The notes: generated by a model from the sequence alone, not told the origin. Shown: positions 45,501 through 53,284, numbered from the stretch's first letter. The stretch: 64,000 nucleotides of DNA from Mucilaginibacter jinjuensis (GCF_028596025.1 NZ_CP117167.1:1736001-1800000); one strand, 5' to 3'. Numbers and translations are program-made.

Positions 45501-46101
45501 TTACATTATGCTTTTTGGCGTATTTAAGCAGGGTATCGTTAATAATCTGCTGCTCGTGGATCTCGTGCCTTTGCAGCTCGATGTAGTAATCCTCGCCAAA
45601 CAGATCCAGCCACCATTTAAACTCGTTTTCTGCCTCTTCTTCAGTTTTCTTTAAAATAGCCTGGGGGACAGATGCACCAATACAGCAGCTGGTAGCAATT
45701 AAGCCTTTGTGGTGTTTTAAAATCAGCTCCTTATCAATACGCGGCCACTTGCTGTACAAGCCTTCCATGTAACCGTAAGAGCAAAGTTTAATTAGGTTTC
45801 TATATCCTTCGGCGTTTTTGGCCAGGAAGAGCTGGTGGTGGCGTACGTCTTTTTTCTCTTTGGTAAATTGCTTTTTGTGGCGGTCTTCAACCACGTAAAA
45901 CTCGCAGCCTACAATGGGTTTAACGTTATGCTTGCCTGCTTCGGCCACAAATTTAAACACACCAAACATGTTACCGTGGTCGGTAATGGCCAGAGCCTTC
46001 ATACCATCAGCGGCAGCTTTTTTATAAAGCTTGCTAATGTCGGCCGCGCCGTCTAACAATGAAAACTGAGTATGTACGTGTAAGTGCGAAAAATCTGGCA
46101 T
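42520..46101 (-). CDS. dnaE: DNA polymerase III alpha subunit (DnaE)
   Basis: 1,193 residues from the ATG at 46099-46101, which gives MPDFSHLHVHTQFSLLDGA, the normal DnaE start; a longer frame to 46146 would put the promoter box inside the gene. Order: PHP domain (about 1-280, with HLHVHTQ, ITDHGNMFG and SNDSHYV), the polymerase core with catalytic PDIDTDFDD (Asp419, Asp421) and MDFLGLKTL, a helix-hairpin-helix region, and an OB fold (about 985-1080). It is the replicative polymerase of this DnaE1 type. The PHP metal ligands look intact, so 3'-5' exonuclease activity in cis is possible. Confidence 0.97.
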   Translation of the reverse strand: MPDFSHLHVHTQFSLLDGAADISKLYKKAAADGMKALAITDHGNMFGVFKFVAEAGKHNVKPIVGCEFYVVEDRHKKQFTKEKKDVRHHQLFLAKNAEGYRNLIKLCSYGYMEGLYSKWPRIDKELILKHHKGLIATSCCIGASVPQAILKKTEEEAENEFKWWLDLFGEDYYIELQRHEIHEQQIINDTLLKYAKKHNVKVICSNDSHYVDQQDANAHDILLCVNTGDMQSTPIATDEEGGKGYRFGFPNDQFYFKTQAEMGKLFHDIPESLDNTNEIVDKVDVLKLKRDIMLPNFPIPPEFAIHTGPEADVMNQWEFLKDMTFRGAKERYKDITPDVEERINFELFTIRTMGFAGYFLIVADFIKAGRDIGVFIGPGRGSAAGSVVAYCTGITNIDPMKYNLLFERFLNPDRKSMPDIDTDFDDEGRQKVIDYVVDKYGKNQVAQIITYGSMAARTSIQDVGRVLDMPLSEVNLMKKLVPDTLGITLKAAIEQVPELQEIYKSPDLRGIVLREAEKLEGSVRNTGVHAAGIIIAPDDLTNIVPVATAKDSDLLVTQYDGRVIEDAGVIKMDFLGLKTLTIIKGALRMIKLNHGVDIDIDYIPLDDQRTFELYQRGDTNGTFQFESEGMQMYLRDLKPDKFEDLIAMNALYRPGPIEYIPNFIKRKHGQEPITFDLADMEEYLGETYGITVYQEQVMLLSQKLAGFSKGDADVLRKAMGKKQIEVLNKMEAQFMDGAVAKGHAKDKLTKVWTDWKAFAQYAFNKSHSTCYAFVAYQTAYLKAHYPAEYMSAVLNNQNNIEKITFFMDECRRMGIMVLGPDINESDMAFTPNKKGEIRFGFSGIKGVGDKAIESIIEERNEKGPYVSIYDFAKRSNGRNVNKKSYENLVYSGAFDGFNLKRAQFFAKTENGLLTGIERMIKFSNDYQNTQNSSQSSLFGGSVASYIPEPPMPECEEWPLIEKLKYEKDVIGIYLTGHPLDNYKLELQRFCNSNVQDLKLMVKARSGEGGDDIQQAFADLRKKGELSIGGLMGNVQHRMTKTGKPFGTFVLEDYNESYEFALFGDDYIKFRNLMSEGYFVHIKGNIEEKFRQKDNWDLRIATISLLSEMRDKFTKSLTVHIDLHNLNQQLLQGLQQAVDTNTEKYPSKNCTLKFLVRDDEGYNIQMPSKSIKVNPSDDLLEEIMALTHVAPVLA

Positions 46102-46134
46102 AACTAATCCCTGTCGTTCAAAAAAAGAAGAGAA

Positions 46135-46142
46135 CAAATTTA
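46135..46142 (-). promoter_or_regulatory. Bacteroidota -7 box (TAAATTTG) for dnaE
   Basis: On the minus strand TAAATTTG matches the TAnnTTTG consensus. Transcription would start near 46128, about 27 bp before the ATG at 46101, supporting that start. No good -33 TTG is seen at standard spacing. Confidence 0.45.
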
Positions 46143-46230
46143 CCAATTTTGTTAGCTATGAGGCCGACTAAATCGTGAGTTTTTTTTAACATTTTTTTAA
46201 TCTCATTACAAGGTCAATATTGCGAATAGG

Positions 46231-46262
46231 TTAGCTGTACGGATTTATAAACTCTACTTTTG
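46231..46262 (+). promoter_or_regulatory. Promoter of the DHA2 transporter gene
   Basis: TACTTTTG (46255-46262) is a perfect TAnnTTTG box, with a TTAG at 46231 lying 21 bp upstream as a one-mismatch -33 element. It ends about 26 bp before the ATG. Confidence 0.5.
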
Positions 46263-46288
46263 CCCGCATTACCAACCCTGTGGAAAAC

Positions 46289-47680
46289 ATGACTAACAAG
46301 CCAGCATTATCTTTCGGCTTTATAGTAGGTACTACCAGCCTTGCCTTTGTGGTATCGCAGCTCGATGTATCGATTGTAAACATTGCCCTGCCCCAAATCT
46401 CTAAATCATTTACTGCCGATGTAAGCGAATTACAGTGGATTGTTGATGCCTATACCATTGCATTTGCTGTATTGATGCTTTCTGCTGGTGGTATGGCCGA
46501 TCTGTTGGGCGCCAAGCGATTGTTTCAACTGGGTATACTGATATTCGGTATTGCCTCTGTGGGTTGCGGTTTTGCCTGGAATGCACCAAGCCTCATTGGC
46601 TTCCGCGTGTTACAGGGGATAGGTGCTGCCATCATGATCCCGAGTTCCTTATCCATCCTCAATCAAAATTTCGAACATGATAAAGCCCAGCGTGGCCGCG
46701 CCGTTGCCATGTGGACTGCAGCCGGTGGAGTATCCATTGCCGCCGGGCCAATTTTAGGGGGCCTGCTCATGCATGTGAGTAACTGGCGCATGATATTTTT
46801 TGTAAACATCCCGCTTTGCCTGCTGGGTTTATTGCTGAGCATTAAACTAAACGAAAGCGAAAAGCATCCAGACAAAGGTTTCGATATCCCCGGCCAGTTT
46901 ACCTGGATGCTGACTATTACTGCGCTGATTGCTTCTATAATTGAATGGCACCACCTGGGTTTTAATAACCCATGGATATTTGGCGGACTGATCTTCAGCG
47001 GTGTTATGTTGCTGCTATTTCTTTGGATTGAGAAGCGTGCCGTAGCACCGATATTACCGCTCGATTTGTTCTCCAACTCCAATTTTAATGTACTGGTGTT
47101 ACTGGGCATGATGCTGAACTGTGCCTATTACGGTACTGTGTTTGTGCTGAGTTTGTATTTACAGGATGTGTTGCATTACTCGTCGTTGGCGGCGGGCATG
47201 GCATTTTTACCATTAACGGCGGGCTTTATTATCTCGAATTTGATTAGTGGTAAAATAATGACCTCGCACGGTACACGTTTACCGGTTTTAATTGGCCTGG
47301 TGGTTGTTACTTTAGGCTTCGCCGGATTGTTAATTGCACATGCTGATACCCCTTACTGGCAGCTGTTTTTTCCTTTTATAACCATTCCGCTGGGTATGGG
47401 TATGGCGGTACCAGCTATGACTACCGGGATACTGGCCAGCGTAGCCAAAACACGTTCGGGCACGGCATCGGCTGTGTTGAATACCACCCGGCAGGCAGCC
47501 GGAGCAACCGGTGTTGCGGTATTTGGCGCTATGGCCAATGGCGGTGCGGCTGCAATTGTGCATGCCATTACCATGAGTTCATTACTTTCGGTAGCCGGAT
47601 TTATTATTGTGGGGACGCTGATAGTTAAATACCTGGTTTCTGCTAAGCATGATGTTGCGAATTCGCACCCGAGTGAGTAA
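46289..47680 (+). CDS. MFS transporter, DHA2 (14-helix EmrB/QacA-type) family
   Basis: 463 residues from the ATG at 46289; a GTG 9 bp earlier is also in frame. The helix-1 motif LDVSIVNIALPQI is diagnostic of the DHA2 group, followed by LQWIVDAYTIAFA and the helix-4 motif FRVLQGIGAAIMIPSSLS. About 14 hydrophobic helices can be counted. Such transporters expel drugs, dyes or metabolites using the proton gradient. No EmrA-type adaptor or outer-membrane channel is encoded beside it, so it probably works alone. The CYTH gene follows by 22 bp. Confidence 0.9.
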   Translation: MTNKPALSFGFIVGTTSLAFVVSQLDVSIVNIALPQISKSFTADVSELQWIVDAYTIAFAVLMLSAGGMADLLGAKRLFQLGILIFGIASVGCGFAWNAPSLIGFRVLQGIGAAIMIPSSLSILNQNFEHDKAQRGRAVAMWTAAGGVSIAAGPILGGLLMHVSNWRMIFFVNIPLCLLGLLLSIKLNESEKHPDKGFDIPGQFTWMLTITALIASIIEWHHLGFNNPWIFGGLIFSGVMLLLFLWIEKRAVAPILPLDLFSNSNFNVLVLLGMMLNCAYYGTVFVLSLYLQDVLHYSSLAAGMAFLPLTAGFIISNLISGKIMTSHGTRLPVLIGLVVVTLGFAGLLIAHADTPYWQLFFPFITIPLGMGMAVPAMTTGILASVAKTRSGTASAVLNTTRQAAGATGVAVFGAMANGGAAAIVHAITMSSLLSVAGFIIVGTLIVKYLVSAKHDVANSHPSE

Positions 47681-47702
47681 AAATAATTTACATTGATAAG
47701 CA

Positions 47703-48170
47703 ATGGGAGTAGAAATAGAACGTAAGTTTTTGGTAGACCAGAAAGCCTGGGAAAAACTCGAAAAGCCAGAAGGGCTACATTATCAGCAAGGGTATATCCC
47801 AAGTGATGATAATTGTACAGTACGGGTTAGAATTGCAGGTGTACATGGTTATATCACCCTGAAGGGTAGAACCAAAGGCATTAGCAGAAGTGAGTTTGAA
47901 TATGAAATTCCTTTAGCTGATGCTAAAGCGATGCTTGATCAGTTTACCCAAAACGGTACAGAAAAGATCCGCTATAAATTCCCTGCCGGAAACCGGGTTT
48001 GGGAGGTAGACGAATTTTTAGGCCCTAACAAAGGGTTGGTTGTTGCCGAGATAGAGTTAGAAGATGAACACGAAGTATTTGAGAAACCTACGTGGATAAC
48101 CGATGAGGTGACAGATGAAATGCGTTATGCTAACTCTAATCTGGCTGTTAGGCCGTTTTTGGAGTGGTGA
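47703..48170 (+). CDS. CYTH-domain triphosphatase
   Basis: 155 residues. It begins GVEIERKFLV, containing the ExExK signature, and later has YITLKGRTKGISRSEFEYEI and VWEVDEFLGPNKGLVVAEIE, the acidic and basic strands that line the CYTH tunnel. Bacterial short CYTH proteins usually hydrolyse inorganic triphosphate or related compounds with Mg2+ and are only rarely adenylate cyclases. Length fits the ygiF-like core without its CHAD domain. It may be co-transcribed with the MFS gene 22 bp upstream; functional links are not evident. Confidence 0.88.
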   Translation: MGVEIERKFLVDQKAWEKLEKPEGLHYQQGYIPSDDNCTVRVRIAGVHGYITLKGRTKGISRSEFEYEIPLADAKAMLDQFTQNGTEKIRYKFPAGNRVWEVDEFLGPNKGLVVAEIELEDEHEVFEKPTWITDEVTDEMRYANSNLAVRPFLEW

Positions 48171-48188
48171 TAGCATCGACTTCATTTT

Positions 48189-48276
48189 CTACGCCATTGT
48201 TGGTGTTGTTACCAACAATCATAAGATATTCAATTCAGTCAGGTTGTTGGTGACAATACCAACAGTGGCGCAGTAG
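48189..48276. repeat. 88-bp imperfect palindrome built of two TTGTTGGT hairpins
   Basis: ATTGTTGGT / ACCAACAAT (6-nt loop) and TGTTGGT / ACCAACA (6-nt loop) sit at each end, and the whole block reads nearly the same on both strands (left CTACGCCATTGTTGGT against right-arm reverse complement CTACTGCGCCACTGTTGGT, with a 3-nt gap). A likely intergenic repeat element without coding capacity. Confidence 0.7.
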
Positions 48277-48288
48277 TTCATAAAAACT

Positions 48289-48437
48289 TTGTCATTTCGA
48301 ACGAGCCAGCGAGGAATTGTGAGTTGGGGGTGAGGAGAAATCTTCTGCGCCCTGAAGTTCTGCAATAATGTATGTAGTATAAGATTTCTCACCCTTGCCC
48401 TACACAATCCCCACCCTTCAAGAGTTCGAAATGACAA
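48289..48437. repeat. 149-bp imperfect palindrome, copy 1 of an intergenic repeat family
   Basis: The ends TTGTCATTTCGAAC (48289-48302) and GTTCGAAATGACAA (48424-48437) are exact inverted copies. Inside, GAGGAGAAATCTT faces AAGATTTCTCACC. The same ends and the same AAGATTTCTC core recur at 63243-63332. The size and structure resemble a MITE or REP-like element. Confidence 0.8.
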
Positions 48438-48574
48438 ATTCGTTTATTAAAAAGCTCGGGTACAAAATGTAATTATTCTAATATCTTCTGCTTCCTTAAA
48501 ACAATCCTCCACTACGCAATATTTTACAAGACAGTAATATCCAAACCACTTAATCTTGTATAAAAATATTCGCT

Positions 48575-48958
48575 ATGCCATTTGTAAATATATACCTGCC
48601 TGCTGCTTTTACCCGCGATGTAAAACAGCAGATCTCGTTTTCAGTTCATGAAAGTTTAATAGATATTTTCTCGGTTCCCGAAAAGGATTATTTCCAGGTA
48701 ATCCATCCCGTTGAACCGGACAATCTCATTTTTCCTGATGAATACTTCGATATTCCGCATACGGCTAATTTGGTTTATGTGTATATCACTTGTAAGGAAG
48801 GGCGTACAGTTGAGATGAAGAAAGCGCTCTACGCGGCTATCGCGAAAAAGATAAGCGAACGCACATTGGTGAATGCCGATGATGTACTCATATTTTTAAA
48901 TGAAACTTCGCTCGAAGATTGGTCTTTCGGTCGGGGAATTGCCCAAATGATAAAGTAA
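48575..48958 (+). CDS. Tautomerase-family protein (4-oxalocrotonate tautomerase-like)
   Basis: 127 residues. It begins MPFVNIYLPA, so the mature N terminus is the Pro2 general base. The remainder follows the Tautomerase_2 family: FSVPEKDYFQVI, LVYVYITCKEGRTVEMKKAL and a C-terminal NETSLEDWSFGRG. Members isomerise keto-enol substrates in aromatic breakdown or dehalogenate small acids; the substrate here is unknown. The next gene, a cupin, begins 8 bp downstream. Confidence 0.85.
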   Translation: MPFVNIYLPAAFTRDVKQQISFSVHESLIDIFSVPEKDYFQVIHPVEPDNLIFPDEYFDIPHTANLVYVYITCKEGRTVEMKKALYAAIAKKISERTLVNADDVLIFLNETSLEDWSFGRGIAQMIK

Positions 48959-48966
48959 TTGACAGT

Positions 48967-49305
48967 ATGGAACAATCAAATAACATTATACGCAAACCGC
49001 TGCTTACTGCCAACCTGGGTGAGCGTACAGTAACATCAGTAGAAATTAAAGAGATTACTTTAGCCCCTGGTCAGAAAGCCGGGCTGCATCTGCATCCATG
49101 CCCGGTAACCGGGTATATTGCCAAAGGTACAGCCATTATGCAGGTTGAAGGCGAGGAAGAGCTGATCCTGAATACAGGTGATGCTTTCTACGAACCTGCC
49201 GATGTGCATATTGCGCAATTCAGCAATTACTCCGATTCTGAACCGATGACATTTATTGCCTTTTACCTTTTAAATGGCAACCAGGAGTTGATTAAAATGC
49301 TATAG
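48967..49305 (+). CDS. Small cupin-domain protein
   Basis: 112 residues from the ATG at 48967; an upstream in-frame start inside the tautomerase gene is not needed. The cupin motif 1 is visible as GLHLHPCPVTGYIAKGTA (two His, then a Tyr and Gly) and motif 2 as GDAFYEPADVHIAQFSN (His near residue 82). The fold holds a metal ion; many single cupins act as sensors or isomerases. It is 8 bp after the tautomerase and 27 bp before the AraC regulator, so the three form a small operon-like cluster. Confidence 0.8.
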   Translation: MEQSNNIIRKPLLTANLGERTVTSVEIKEITLAPGQKAGLHLHPCPVTGYIAKGTAIMQVEGEEELILNTGDAFYEPADVHIAQFSNYSDSEPMTFIAFYLLNGNQELIKML

Positions 49306-49323
49306 TAATTTTGGTTATTTTTG
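49306..49323 (+). promoter_or_regulatory. Two overlapping TAnnTTTG boxes before the AraC gene
   Basis: TAATTTTG (49306-49313) and TATTTTTG (49316-49323) both match the -7 consensus; a TTG at 49288 is 15 and 25 bp upstream of them. The second box ends 9 bp before the ATG, giving a very short leader. Confidence 0.35.
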
Positions 49324-49332
49324 AATTGAAAG

Positions 49333-50106
49333 ATGATTAGCAGCTGGAAAAATACCCGTTTCGATAACATCGCTTTTACCAGCGGCGAAAACTTTACGCA
49401 CAGTTTCCCCGATCATTTCCATGAAGAATATACGATAGGGGTATCGGTTAACGGGATCCAGCAATTTAACCTGCTTAATAAAGAGTTTATCGTAGCGCCG
49501 CATTCCATCTTTTTAATTAAGCCGGGGCAAATGCATGCACATCACCCGATTGCCGATCTGGGCTGGAGTTTTAAGAGTATGTACCTTAGTCCTGATTTTG
49601 TAGATCACCTGTTAAAAGGTAGTGAAATAAAAGCGGATAGTGCGTTTGTACCCGTTGTACAAGATGAAGAACTTTTTAACCACTACATTAATATCCATGA
49701 AAATAAGGAGAGTGATGTAGAAGATAGAATTACATCTTTTCTATACAGTGTATATCAAAGATCAACCGATAATAGCTTACAGGCTTCGGTCATCTCATCA
49801 TCAGAAAAGCTCGATGAGATCAAAGCCTATCTTGCAGATCACATAACTCAAAAATTGAATCTTGATACCATAGCAGGTAAATTTCACATAGATAAGTTTC
49901 AGCTCATCAGGCAGTTTAAAAAGCATACGGGAGTTACGCCCAATGTTTATCTTACCATTTTAAGGGTTGAATGTGCACGGCGACTGATGAACCAAAACCA
50001 TTCGCTTGTTGAAACGGCTTTCGAAGCCGGTTTTTACGATCAAAGTCACTTTCATCACAATTTTTTGTACTATACCGGTGTTACGCCGGGTAGTTTTGTG
50101 GGTTAG
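49333..50106 (+). CDS. AraC-family transcriptional regulator with cupin sensor
   Basis: 257 residues. An AraC-type cupin sensing domain (about 15-95, HFHEEYTIGVSVNG and IKPGQMHAHHP) is followed by two helix-turn-helix units (about 155-257), the first in LDTIAGKFHIDKFQLIRQFK and the second in ETAFEAGFYDQSHFHHNF. Such regulators bind a small ligand and activate adjacent genes. The neighbouring tautomerase and cupin are its most likely targets, by position. It may have its own promoter despite the operon-like spacing. Confidence 0.9.
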   Translation: MISSWKNTRFDNIAFTSGENFTHSFPDHFHEEYTIGVSVNGIQQFNLLNKEFIVAPHSIFLIKPGQMHAHHPIADLGWSFKSMYLSPDFVDHLLKGSEIKADSAFVPVVQDEELFNHYINIHENKESDVEDRITSFLYSVYQRSTDNSLQASVISSSEKLDEIKAYLADHITQKLNLDTIAGKFHIDKFQLIRQFKKHTGVTPNVYLTILRVECARRLMNQNHSLVETAFEAGFYDQSHFHHNFLYYTGVTPGSFVG

Positions 50107-50262
50107 GTGAAGTGAGTAGCTGTTGTTTTTGATTCTTCAGTAAGTAAAGTTATTTCTGTTTGTAACTTTTATATGTAAATAGCTAAAAATCTGTATTGTA
50201 TTGTAAATAAAGTATTGCTTTTGTTGAAAAATAGATAGATTTAAGGAACAAATCTTACCATT

Positions 50263-51897
50263 TTGAAAAGAAAAGACTTCCTTTATCTCTCGGTCATGAG
50301 CTTTACCGCTGCAATGCTTGCCAAAATGCCTGTTTTTGGTACCCCAATCCCCAATGATGTTGTTTTACCGGGTTTAGATGTTGCCATTAAAAAGCGAATG
50401 GCCGATGTTGCACTCAATGCGGCTAAATCTGCCGGAGCAACTTATGCCGATATCCGTATACAGCGCACGCTTAACCAAAATATAGCCACGCGTGAGGATA
50501 AGGTGCAAAACGTGGGTAACACAGAAACATCGGGTGTGGGTATCCGGGTAATTGCCAATGGGTGCTGGGGCTTTGCCGCTTCGAGCGATATTAGTAATGA
50601 GAGTATCGCTGCCGCTGCCAAGCAAGCTGTACAAATTGCCAAGGTAAACTCAAAGATTCTGAAGCAGCCCGTGCAACTGGCCCCGCAAAAAGGATACGGC
50701 GATGTAAGCTGGAAAACACCAATTGAAATTGATGCTTTCAGCGTGCCGATAAAGGATAAGATTGATCTGCTTTTGAAAGTTAACGATACGGCACTGCAAA
50801 ACGGTGCCAGCTTTGTTAACTCGGCCATGTTTGTGATTAAGGAAGAAAAGTATTTTGCATCTACCGATGGTTCATACATCGATCAGGATATTCACCGCCT
50901 GTGGCCGATTTTCCAGGTTACCAAAATAGATAAGGCGAGTGGTAAGTTTCAAACCCGAAATTCGCTGGGTGCTCCGGTAGGTATGGGGTATGAATATCTT
51001 ACACCCAAAGAATCAGAAAAAGTACATAGCCAAACAACCTTGTACCGCAACCGCTATGATATGATTGAGGATGCTAAACTTGCCGCTCAGCAATCAACTG
51101 CAAAACATAGCGCTAAATCAATAGAGCCGGGTAAGTATGATTTGGTACTCGATCCAACCAATCTTTACCTGACTATTCACGAATCAGCCGGTCACCCTTC
51201 GGAGCTTGACCGCGTGTTGGGTTATGAGGCTAACTTTGCCGGTACCAGTTTCCTTACTTTAGATAAATGGAAATCGGGCAAATTCAACTACGGGAGTAAC
51301 CTGGTAAATATTGTGGGCGATAAAGTTCAGCCGGGATCGCTGGGTGCCGTAGGATATGACGATGAAGGTGTAGGCGCTAAAAAATGGGATATTATTAAAG
51401 ACGGTGTGCTGGTAAATTACCAGGCCATCCGCGATCAGGCGCATATCATTGGTTTACAGGAATCGCAGGGTTGCTGCTATGCCCAAAGCTGGGATAATGT
51501 GCAGTTTCAGCGCATGCCAAATATTTCGCTGCAACCGGGCAAAAAGCCAATGTCGCCTGCCGATATGATAAAGAATGTAGAGAAAGGTATCTATATCATT
51601 GGCGATGGTTCTTACTCTATCGATCAGCAGCGTTATAATTTCCAGTTTAGCGGTCAGCTGTTTTATGAAATTAAGAATGGCGAGATCACCGGTATGGTTA
51701 AGGATATGGCTTACCAATCAAACACCCAGGAGTTCTGGAATTCGTGTACTGCGATATGCGATGAAAAAGATTACCGTTTAGGCGGAACATTCTTTGATGG
51801 TAAGGGGCAGCCGGCGCAAATAAGTTCGGTATCGCATGGTGCATCAACTGCCCGTTTTAACGGGGTTAACGTAATTAACACTTCAAGAAAAATCTGA
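50263..51897 (+). CDS. tldD: TldD-type metalloprotease (catalytic subunit), exported
   Basis: 544 residues starting at a TTG; an in-frame stop lies 24 bp upstream and no ATG lies between. The N terminus KRKDFLYLSVMSFTAAML resembles a signal for membrane insertion or export (Tat-like but with a single Arg), which ordinary TldD lacks. The metal-binding site is HESAGH (His306, His311), with a Cys pair near 403 (GCCYAQSWDNVQFQRMP) as the expected third ligand region. TldD/TldE degrade or mature small peptides. The TldE gene begins 2 bp after the stop. Confidence 0.88.
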   Translation: MKRKDFLYLSVMSFTAAMLAKMPVFGTPIPNDVVLPGLDVAIKKRMADVALNAAKSAGATYADIRIQRTLNQNIATREDKVQNVGNTETSGVGIRVIANGCWGFAASSDISNESIAAAAKQAVQIAKVNSKILKQPVQLAPQKGYGDVSWKTPIEIDAFSVPIKDKIDLLLKVNDTALQNGASFVNSAMFVIKEEKYFASTDGSYIDQDIHRLWPIFQVTKIDKASGKFQTRNSLGAPVGMGYEYLTPKESEKVHSQTTLYRNRYDMIEDAKLAAQQSTAKHSAKSIEPGKYDLVLDPTNLYLTIHESAGHPSELDRVLGYEANFAGTSFLTLDKWKSGKFNYGSNLVNIVGDKVQPGSLGAVGYDDEGVGAKKWDIIKDGVLVNYQAIRDQAHIIGLQESQGCCYAQSWDNVQFQRMPNISLQPGKKPMSPADMIKNVEKGIYIIGDGSYSIDQQRYNFQFSGQLFYEIKNGEITGMVKDMAYQSNTQEFWNSCTAICDEKDYRLGGTFFDGKGQPAQISSVSHGASTARFNGVNVINTSRKI

Positions 51898-51898
51898 T

Positions 51899-53218
51899 AT
51901 GGCTATAATGACTAAAGAGCAGGTTCAAGTTTTATTAAAAAAGGTACTGAGTTTCTCAAAAGCTGATGAATGCGAGGTAAACATTACGGGTACCGATAGT
52001 GGTAATATTCGCTATGCGCTCAGCTCGGTTTCTACGAGTGGTGGTATCAGCAAAACGACACTCGAGATTGAGTCTGTGTTCGGTAAAAAGGTAGGCTCAG
52101 CTACCATTAATGAGCTGAGTGATGCGGCCATAGAACGAGGTGTACGCAGGGCAGAAGAGCTGGCTCAACTGGCTCCCGAAAACTCGGAACACATGCCGAT
52201 GCTTGGCCCGCAGCAGTACCAGGAGTCTAAGATGTTTATACCGGCCACAGCAGCTATCGATCCCGAAATACGGATGCAAGCCGTTGCCAAAAGTTTGGCT
52301 ATTGCCGATGCTGGTAAGTTAAGTGCCGCAGGTTTCTACAATAACGTGACTGGGTTTTCGGCCATGATGAACTCAAAAGGGTTGTTCGCTTATAATACGT
52401 TTACTAATGTAAGCTTTAATATCACTTTGCGCACGCCCGATGGTAAAGGATCTGGTTATGCTGCCAGGGCTTATAATGATGTGGCTAAGCTTAATGTAGA
52501 AGCGGCTACAAGCACCGCGGCAAAAAAAGCGACAGATTCTATAACGGCCAAAGCTATTGAGCCCGGTAAATACACCGTAATACTGGAGCCCGAAGCTGCC
52601 GTAACATTAATTCAAAATATGATGCGTGGCTTTGATGCCCGCAGCGCCGATGAAGGCCGTAGCTTTTTAAGCAAACCGGGTGGTGGTACACGCATTGGCG
52701 AGAAACTGGTGGATGATAAAGTAACCATTTACTCAGACCCGATGTATGCCGAAATGCCAACCAGTACCTGGGCGGGCGATGGCCGCCCGTTGGAGAAAAC
52801 AGTTTGGATTGATAAAGGGGAGGTAAAAAACTTGTCGTACTCTCGTTATTGGGCCGATAAGAAAGGTGTAAAAGCAATACCACCTGCCGATGGATTGATT
52901 ATGGAAGGCGGTAAAGCCACGCTGGAAGAATTAATAAAAGGAACAGAGCGCGGTATTCTAGTCACCCGTTTATGGTACATCCGCGCAGTTGACCCACAAA
53001 CACAGCTTTATACCGGCTTAACCCGTGATGGTACTTTTTATATCGAAAATGGCCAGATCAAGTTCCCGGTTAAAAACTTCCGTTTTAATGAAAGCCCGGT
53101 AATTATGCTGAATAACCTGGATGAGCTGGGTATACCACAACGTACAGACAGCAACATGATGGTTCCGCCAATGCGCATCAGGGACTTTACGTTTACGTCA
53201 TTGTCAGACGCGGTTTAG
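51899..53218 (+). CDS. tldE: TldE/PmbA-type subunit of the TldD/TldE protease
   Basis: 439 residues with the TldD/PmbA fold: an N-terminal alpha/beta part (EVNITGTDSGNIRYALSSVS), a middle part with TVILEPEAAVTLIQNM and a C-terminal barrel (SYSRYWADKKG, GLTRDGTFYIENGQIK). The HExxxH metal site is absent, as expected for the non-catalytic partner. It begins 2 bp after tldD, so the two are coupled. No signal peptide is visible, in contrast to the TldD partner. A hairpin terminator follows. Confidence 0.87.
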   Translation: MAIMTKEQVQVLLKKVLSFSKADECEVNITGTDSGNIRYALSSVSTSGGISKTTLEIESVFGKKVGSATINELSDAAIERGVRRAEELAQLAPENSEHMPMLGPQQYQESKMFIPATAAIDPEIRMQAVAKSLAIADAGKLSAAGFYNNVTGFSAMMNSKGLFAYNTFTNVSFNITLRTPDGKGSGYAARAYNDVAKLNVEAATSTAAKKATDSITAKAIEPGKYTVILEPEAAVTLIQNMMRGFDARSADEGRSFLSKPGGGTRIGEKLVDDKVTIYSDPMYAEMPTSTWAGDGRPLEKTVWIDKGEVKNLSYSRYWADKKGVKAIPPADGLIMEGGKATLEELIKGTERGILVTRLWYIRAVDPQTQLYTGLTRDGTFYIENGQIKFPVKNFRFNESPVIMLNNLDELGIPQRTDSNMMVPPMRIRDFTFTSLSDAV

Positions 53219-53238
53219 GCTTTTTAGATATTTTTATC

Positions 53239-53284
53239 AAGGTCTGTTTCAATCAGTTTTATCTGATCGGGATAGACCTTTTTT
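53239..53284 (+). terminator. Terminator after the TldD/TldE pair
   Basis: AAGGTCT pairs with AGACCTT, and ATCAG with CTGAT, around a 6-nt loop, with an internal bulge; a run of six T follows. Moderate strength. Confidence 0.65.

Larger units (their letters stand above)
48171..48574. other. 404-bp intergenic region holding two palindromic repeats
   Basis: Two separate imperfect palindromes fill most of it (48189-48276 and 48289-48437). No ORF with support is seen; the remaining ~135 bp before the tautomerase gene is AT-rich. Confidence 0.7.

Noticed and set aside
46102..46146. Longer dnaE start giving 15 extra residues
   Set aside because: The ATG at 46101 gives the conserved DnaE N terminus, and a perfect promoter box at 46135-46142 would lie inside the longer form.
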